9,848 nt of DNA from Christensenellaceae bacterium (lineage in GTDB: Bacteria > Bacillota > Clostridia > Christensenellales > Borkfalkiaceae), in the NCBI GenBank assembly GCA_016295005.1, contig JAEDMA010000051.1:1-9848 (forward strand), given 5' to 3'. This document shows, in pieces, positions 7,913 through 9,848 of the stretch; positions within the stretch are counted from its first letter, which is position 1; each line of letters starts with the position of its first letter. The notes beneath the pieces were generated by a model. That model was given only the letters and a program-made list of their open reading frames with translations, had not been told where the DNA came from and ran no database searches. Both the position numbers and the translations under genes were made by a program.

Positions 7913-7948
7913 CTCGGAACTTTTTCTTCGTTTAGCGGTTGTTAAAAT
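7884..7948 (+). promoter_or_regulatory. Possible Spo0A-dependent promoter region of spoIIGA-sigE
   Basis: A -10-like TAAAAT lies at 7943-7948, but neither a 17-nt nor a 22-nt spacing gives a recognisable -35 element. A weak -35 is what an activator-dependent promoter would show. TGACGAA on the minus strand (7884-7890) fits the Spo0A box consensus TGNCGAA and lies about 65-71 nt before the predicted start. A poorer copy, TTCGTTT, is at 7927-7933. In Bacillus subtilis the spoIIG operon is activated by phosphorylated Spo0A with sigma-A. One good box can occur by chance, so this is a tentative call. Confidence 0.35.
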
Positions 7949-7964
7949 GTAAAAAAGGCAGCCG

Positions 7965-8780
7965 ATGGAAGTATATATCGAGTACGTTATTATCGACAAC
8001 TTAGTAATAGATTATTTGTTATTGAAAGCCGCCTTTACGGTTATCGGAAAAAGATATGGTAAAGGCAGGCTTTTTCTTTGCTCTGCTTTGGGCGCGGTGG
8101 CGGCGCTTATTTTTCCGCTGTTAAACTTTAACGCCCTTTTAACCGCTGTAATAAAAATTCTTGTCGGTTTCGGGTTGACTCTTTTCGCTGCGAAATACAA
8201 AAATCTTAAAGAATACGTTTTCGTTACGGCGGTCTTTCTCCTTTTTACCTTTATAAGCGGCGGATTCGTAACGGCGTTGTACGAGTTGCTGCAAATTCCT
8301 TTTTCGGAGGAAATATCGGCAGGTCTTGTAATTCTTCCCGTGTATATCTGCGTTAAAGTCTGCGTGGAAACGGTAAAAAACATATATAAAAGAAGAAGCG
8401 TGTTAAGAAGCGTCGTGGACGCGGAAATTATCGCCTGCGGCAAGGCGTTGAAAGTAAAAGGGCTGATAGATACGGGCAACGCTTTGTATTATAAAGGCTT
8501 GCCCGTGATAATCGCAAACCGTGACGTAGGGGAAAATTTTATTTCGCCTAAAGTTAAAATAGAAACTTACTACTTCGAAACGGCTTCGGGCGAAGGGAAA
8601 ATGTTTTTGATAAAGACGGATAAAATAAAGATATTTTATGACGGCAAAGAGAATATATATAATAACGTGATGCTCGGGATAACGAAGAAGGACGTTGGGA
8701 CAGGTTACGACGTTATTCTTCACCCGTCCCTTTCGGAGGTGAAAAATGAATGCGTTGAAAGCGTTGAAAAAACTTCTTAA
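7965..8780 (+). CDS. spoIIGA: Sporulation sigma-E factor-processing peptidase SpoIIGA
   Basis: A 271-residue SpoIIGA, a little shorter than the Bacillus protein of about 309 residues. It is a membrane-bound aspartic protease that activates pro-sigma-E in the mother cell after a forespore signal. The first half shows five hydrophobic segments at about 5-24, 36-55, 57-76, 83-105 and 118-136, and the start MEVYIEYVIIDNLVIDYLLL is typical. The C-terminal protease domain carries one catalytic motif, D169-T-G-N172, as expected of an enzyme in which two subunits each supply one aspartate. MLGITKKDVGTGYDVILHPSL is the usual ending region. The SD AAAAGG at 7953-7958 is 6 nt before the ATG. The last 35 nt overlap sigE in another frame, suggesting translational coupling. 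The partner gene directly downstream makes the assignment firm. Confidence 0.95.
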   Translation: MEVYIEYVIIDNLVIDYLLLKAAFTVIGKRYGKGRLFLCSALGAVAALIFPLLNFNALLTAVIKILVGFGLTLFAAKYKNLKEYVFVTAVFLLFTFISGGFVTALYELLQIPFSEEISAGLVILPVYICVKVCVETVKNIYKRRSVLRSVVDAEIIACGKALKVKGLIDTGNALYYKGLPVIIANRDVGENFISPKVKIETYYFETASGEGKMFLIKTDKIKIFYDGKENIYNNVMLGITKKDVGTGYDVILHPSLSEVKNECVESVEKTS

Positions 8781-9447
8781 AATCTTTTCTCTCGAAGAAA
8801 ATCTTTTAAGATACGTAGGCGGCGGCGAAGTGTTGCCGTCTCCTTACACGCCCGAAGAAGAAGCCGAAAAACTTGCGCTTCTTAAAACCGACCGCAATGT
8901 AAGAAGCGACCTTATAGAACACAATTTAAGGCTCGTGGTTTATATCGCGCGTAAATTCGAAAACACGGGTATGGACCTTGACGATCTCGTTTCCGTAGGA
9001 ACGATAGGTCTTATCAAAGCGATAAATTCTTTCGATACGGACAAAAACATTAAACTTGCCACCTACGCTTCGCGGTGCATAGAAAACGAGATACTTATGC
9101 ATTTAAGAAAGTCGGTTAAAATTAAAAGCGAAGTGTCTTTCGACGAACCGTTAAATACCGACTGGGAGGGCAACGAACTTCTTCTTTCAGACGTTATGGG
9201 TACCGACAGCGACGTGGTCTATAAAAAAATCGAGGGCGGAGTGGAAACGGAACTTTTACAAAAAGCGCTCGTTAAACTCAACAAAAGGGAAAGAGAAATA
9301 ATGGAAATGCGTTACGGACTTACCGGGGAAGACGAACTCACCCAAAGAGAGGTCGCAGAAAAAATGGGCATTTCGCAAAGTTACATATCCCGTCTCGAAA
9401 AGAAAATTATTTCGAGATTGAAAAAAGAATTTTCAAAAATGGTTTAA
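8746..9447 (+). CDS. sigE: RNA polymerase sporulation sigma-E factor precursor (pro-sigma-E)
   Basis: A 233-residue pro-sigma-E, the early mother-cell sigma factor, made inactive and processed by SpoIIGA. The N-terminal pro-sequence MNALKALKKLLKIFSLEENLL is basic and amphipathic, suited to membrane contact. By alignment with the Bacillus site (Y27/Y28 in EVYYIGG), cleavage would fall at about R22/Y23 in LLRYVGG. Region 2 follows with NLRLVVYIARKFENTG, then LVSVGTIGLIKAI and KLATYASRCIENEILMHLRK, and the linker SFDEPLNTDWEGNELLLSDVMGTD is almost identical to known sigma-E. Region 4 contains ELTQREVAEKMGISQSYISRLEKKI, the helix-turn-helix for the -35 element. The strong SD GGAGGT at 8735-8740 is 5 nt before the ATG and lies inside spoIIGA. 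The end LKKEFSKMV matches the family end. sigG follows after 114 nt. Confidence 0.97.
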   Translation: MNALKALKKLLKIFSLEENLLRYVGGGEVLPSPYTPEEEAEKLALLKTDRNVRSDLIEHNLRLVVYIARKFENTGMDLDDLVSVGTIGLIKAINSFDTDKNIKLATYASRCIENEILMHLRKSVKIKSEVSFDEPLNTDWEGNELLLSDVMGTDSDVVYKKIEGGVETELLQKALVKLNKREREIMEMRYGLTGEDELTQREVAEKMGISQSYISRLEKKIISRLKKEFSKMV

Positions 9448-9470
9448 AAATTTTTTATTTACCCATACTT
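9442..9470 (+). promoter_or_regulatory. Weak candidate forespore promoter for sigG
   Basis: CATACTT (9464-9470) is one base from the sigma-G -10 consensus CATNMTA. GTTTA (9442-9446), 17 nt upstream, is one base from the GYATA of sigma-F -35 elements. It mixes features of two overlapping classes and is not a clean match to either. Its predicted start near 9477 would exclude the segment 9458-9467 from the RNA. Confidence 0.25.
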
Positions 9471-9570
9471 GATTTACACTGCGTTACCTGCGGTTTTATT
9501 CGCGCGTTTTAAGTTTTCGCTTAAAAATCGTCGCGGTTACGGCTTTTACATAGGAGGTAATATGGGTAAA
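9458..9570 (+). promoter_or_regulatory. RNA structure hiding the sigG SD and start codon in readthrough transcripts
   Basis: TTTACCCATA (9458-9467) is perfectly complementary to TATGGGTAAA (9561-9570), which includes the sigG ATG. TTACCT (9484-9489) is perfectly complementary to AGGTAA (9555-9560), the 3' half of the SD. On the 3' side the two pairings are contiguous, so 9555-9570 would be fully base-paired, with a 16-nt bulge on the 5' side. A smaller hairpin (9507-9513 with 9520-9526, and possibly CGCG 9501-9504 with 9532-9535) is nested inside. The whole unit begins 10 nt after the sigE stop codon. A comparable block of spoIIIG translation on spoIIG readthrough RNA is known from Bacillus subtilis; function here is inferred from the base pairing. 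Confidence 0.65.
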
Positions 9571-9848
9571 GTAGAAATTTGCGGCGTAGACACGTCCTCT
9601 CTTCCGAAAATAACGGAAAGTCAGGCGGAAATCTATTTAAGCAGAATCGCTCTCGGCGATAACGCGGCGAGAGAAGAATTCATTGTGGCGAATATCATGC
9701 TGGTACTTTCGGTAATAAAAAGGTTCTGGGCGAAAAAGGTAAACTTCGACGATTTGTTTCAGGCGGGAATGATAGGACTTATAAAGTCGGTGGATAACTT
9801 CGATTTGTCCGTCGGCGTAAAGTTTTCCACTTACGCGGTGCCGATGAT
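9562..9848 (+). CDS. sigG: RNA polymerase sporulation sigma-G factor, N-terminal part (cut by window edge)
   Basis: The first 95 codons of sigma-G, the late forespore sigma factor, open to the window end. The start MGKVEICGVDTSSLP is the recognised sigma-G N-terminal signature (KVEICGVDTSKLP in Bacillus). Region 2 continues with ANIMLVLSVIKRFWAKKVNFDDLFQAGMIGLIKSVDNFDLSVGVKFSTYAVPM (43-95). The segments LVLSVI, DDLFQ, IGL, DNFDLS and VKFSTYAVPM agree with the family, but NLRLV has become NIMLV and the usual NNRGE-like loop reads WAKKVN. The SD AGGAGG at 9552-9557 is only 4 nt before the ATG and strong. Position directly behind sigE matches the conserved spoIIGA-sigE-sigG order. The predicted RNA structure above covers its start. 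A related forespore factor (sigma-F) is unlikely given the N-terminus. Confidence 0.93.
   Translation, partial: MGKVEICGVDTSSLPKITESQAEIYLSRIALGDNAAREEFIVANIMLVLSVIKRFWAKKVNFDDLFQAGMIGLIKSVDNFDLSVGVKFSTYAVPM

Noticed and set aside
9435..9456. AT-only hairpin at the sigE stop as a terminator
   Set aside because: Six A-T pairs with a nine-base loop and no GC in the stem; it is unlikely to stop polymerase, which also leaves readthrough into sigG possible.
1..9848. CRISPR arrays, insertion sequences, phage genes, tRNA or rRNA genes
   Set aside because: No spaced direct repeats, transposase motifs, terminal inverted repeats, integrase or RNA gene signatures were visible on either strand.

Overview
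The window looks like a chromosomal stretch of a Gram-positive, endospore-forming member of the Clostridia. The main evidence is the spore-specific set spoIIGA-sigE-sigG and the start of a YlbJ-type sporulation membrane protein. Clear Shine-Dalgarno (SD) sites of the GGAGG/AAAGGA type fit this. Base composition is moderate. I see no phage, insertion sequence, CRISPR array, rRNA or tRNA gene, so this is core genome rather than an accessory island. I cannot name the genus.

Layout from left to right. (1) 1-176, minus strand: the first 58 codons of ylbJ, cut by the window edge. (2) 230-3835, plus strand: rarA (AAA+ replication-fork and recombination protein) and tex (S1-domain RNA-binding protein), 15 nt apart and probably one operon. 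A 12-bp GC-rich hairpin follows and can serve as terminator in both directions. (3) 3836-4103: an AT-rich gap without a gene. (4) 4104-4820, minus strand: a glycerophosphodiester phosphodiesterase, convergent with tex. (5) 4904-7840, plus strand: lepA and hemW, 15 nt apart, ending at a good intrinsic terminator (7875-7912). (6) 7965-9848, plus strand: spoIIGA and sigE, overlapping by 35 nt, then sigG, cut by the right edge.

How the genes work together. SpoIIGA is the membrane protease that removes the pro-sequence of sigma-E in the mother cell. Sigma-G is the late forespore factor. In Bacillus, sigma-E controls ylbJ, so both ends of the window touch the same developmental programme. LepA and HemW (translation elongation factor; heme chaperone of the radical SAM family) are a common housekeeping pair.

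The best observation is in the 114 nt between sigE and sigG. A 10-nt segment at 9458-9467 is perfectly complementary to 9561-9570, which contains the sigG start codon. A second segment at 9484-9489 is complementary to 9555-9560, part of the sigG SD. A transcript reading through from sigE would thus hide 16 contiguous nucleotides of the sigG start region, whereas a transcript begun inside the gap would not. This resembles the translational block described for readthrough into spoIIIG in Bacillus subtilis. The visible part of sigma-G is also divergent in its most conserved region. Nothing here looks like an entirely new system; the interest is in how a known developmental locus is wired.
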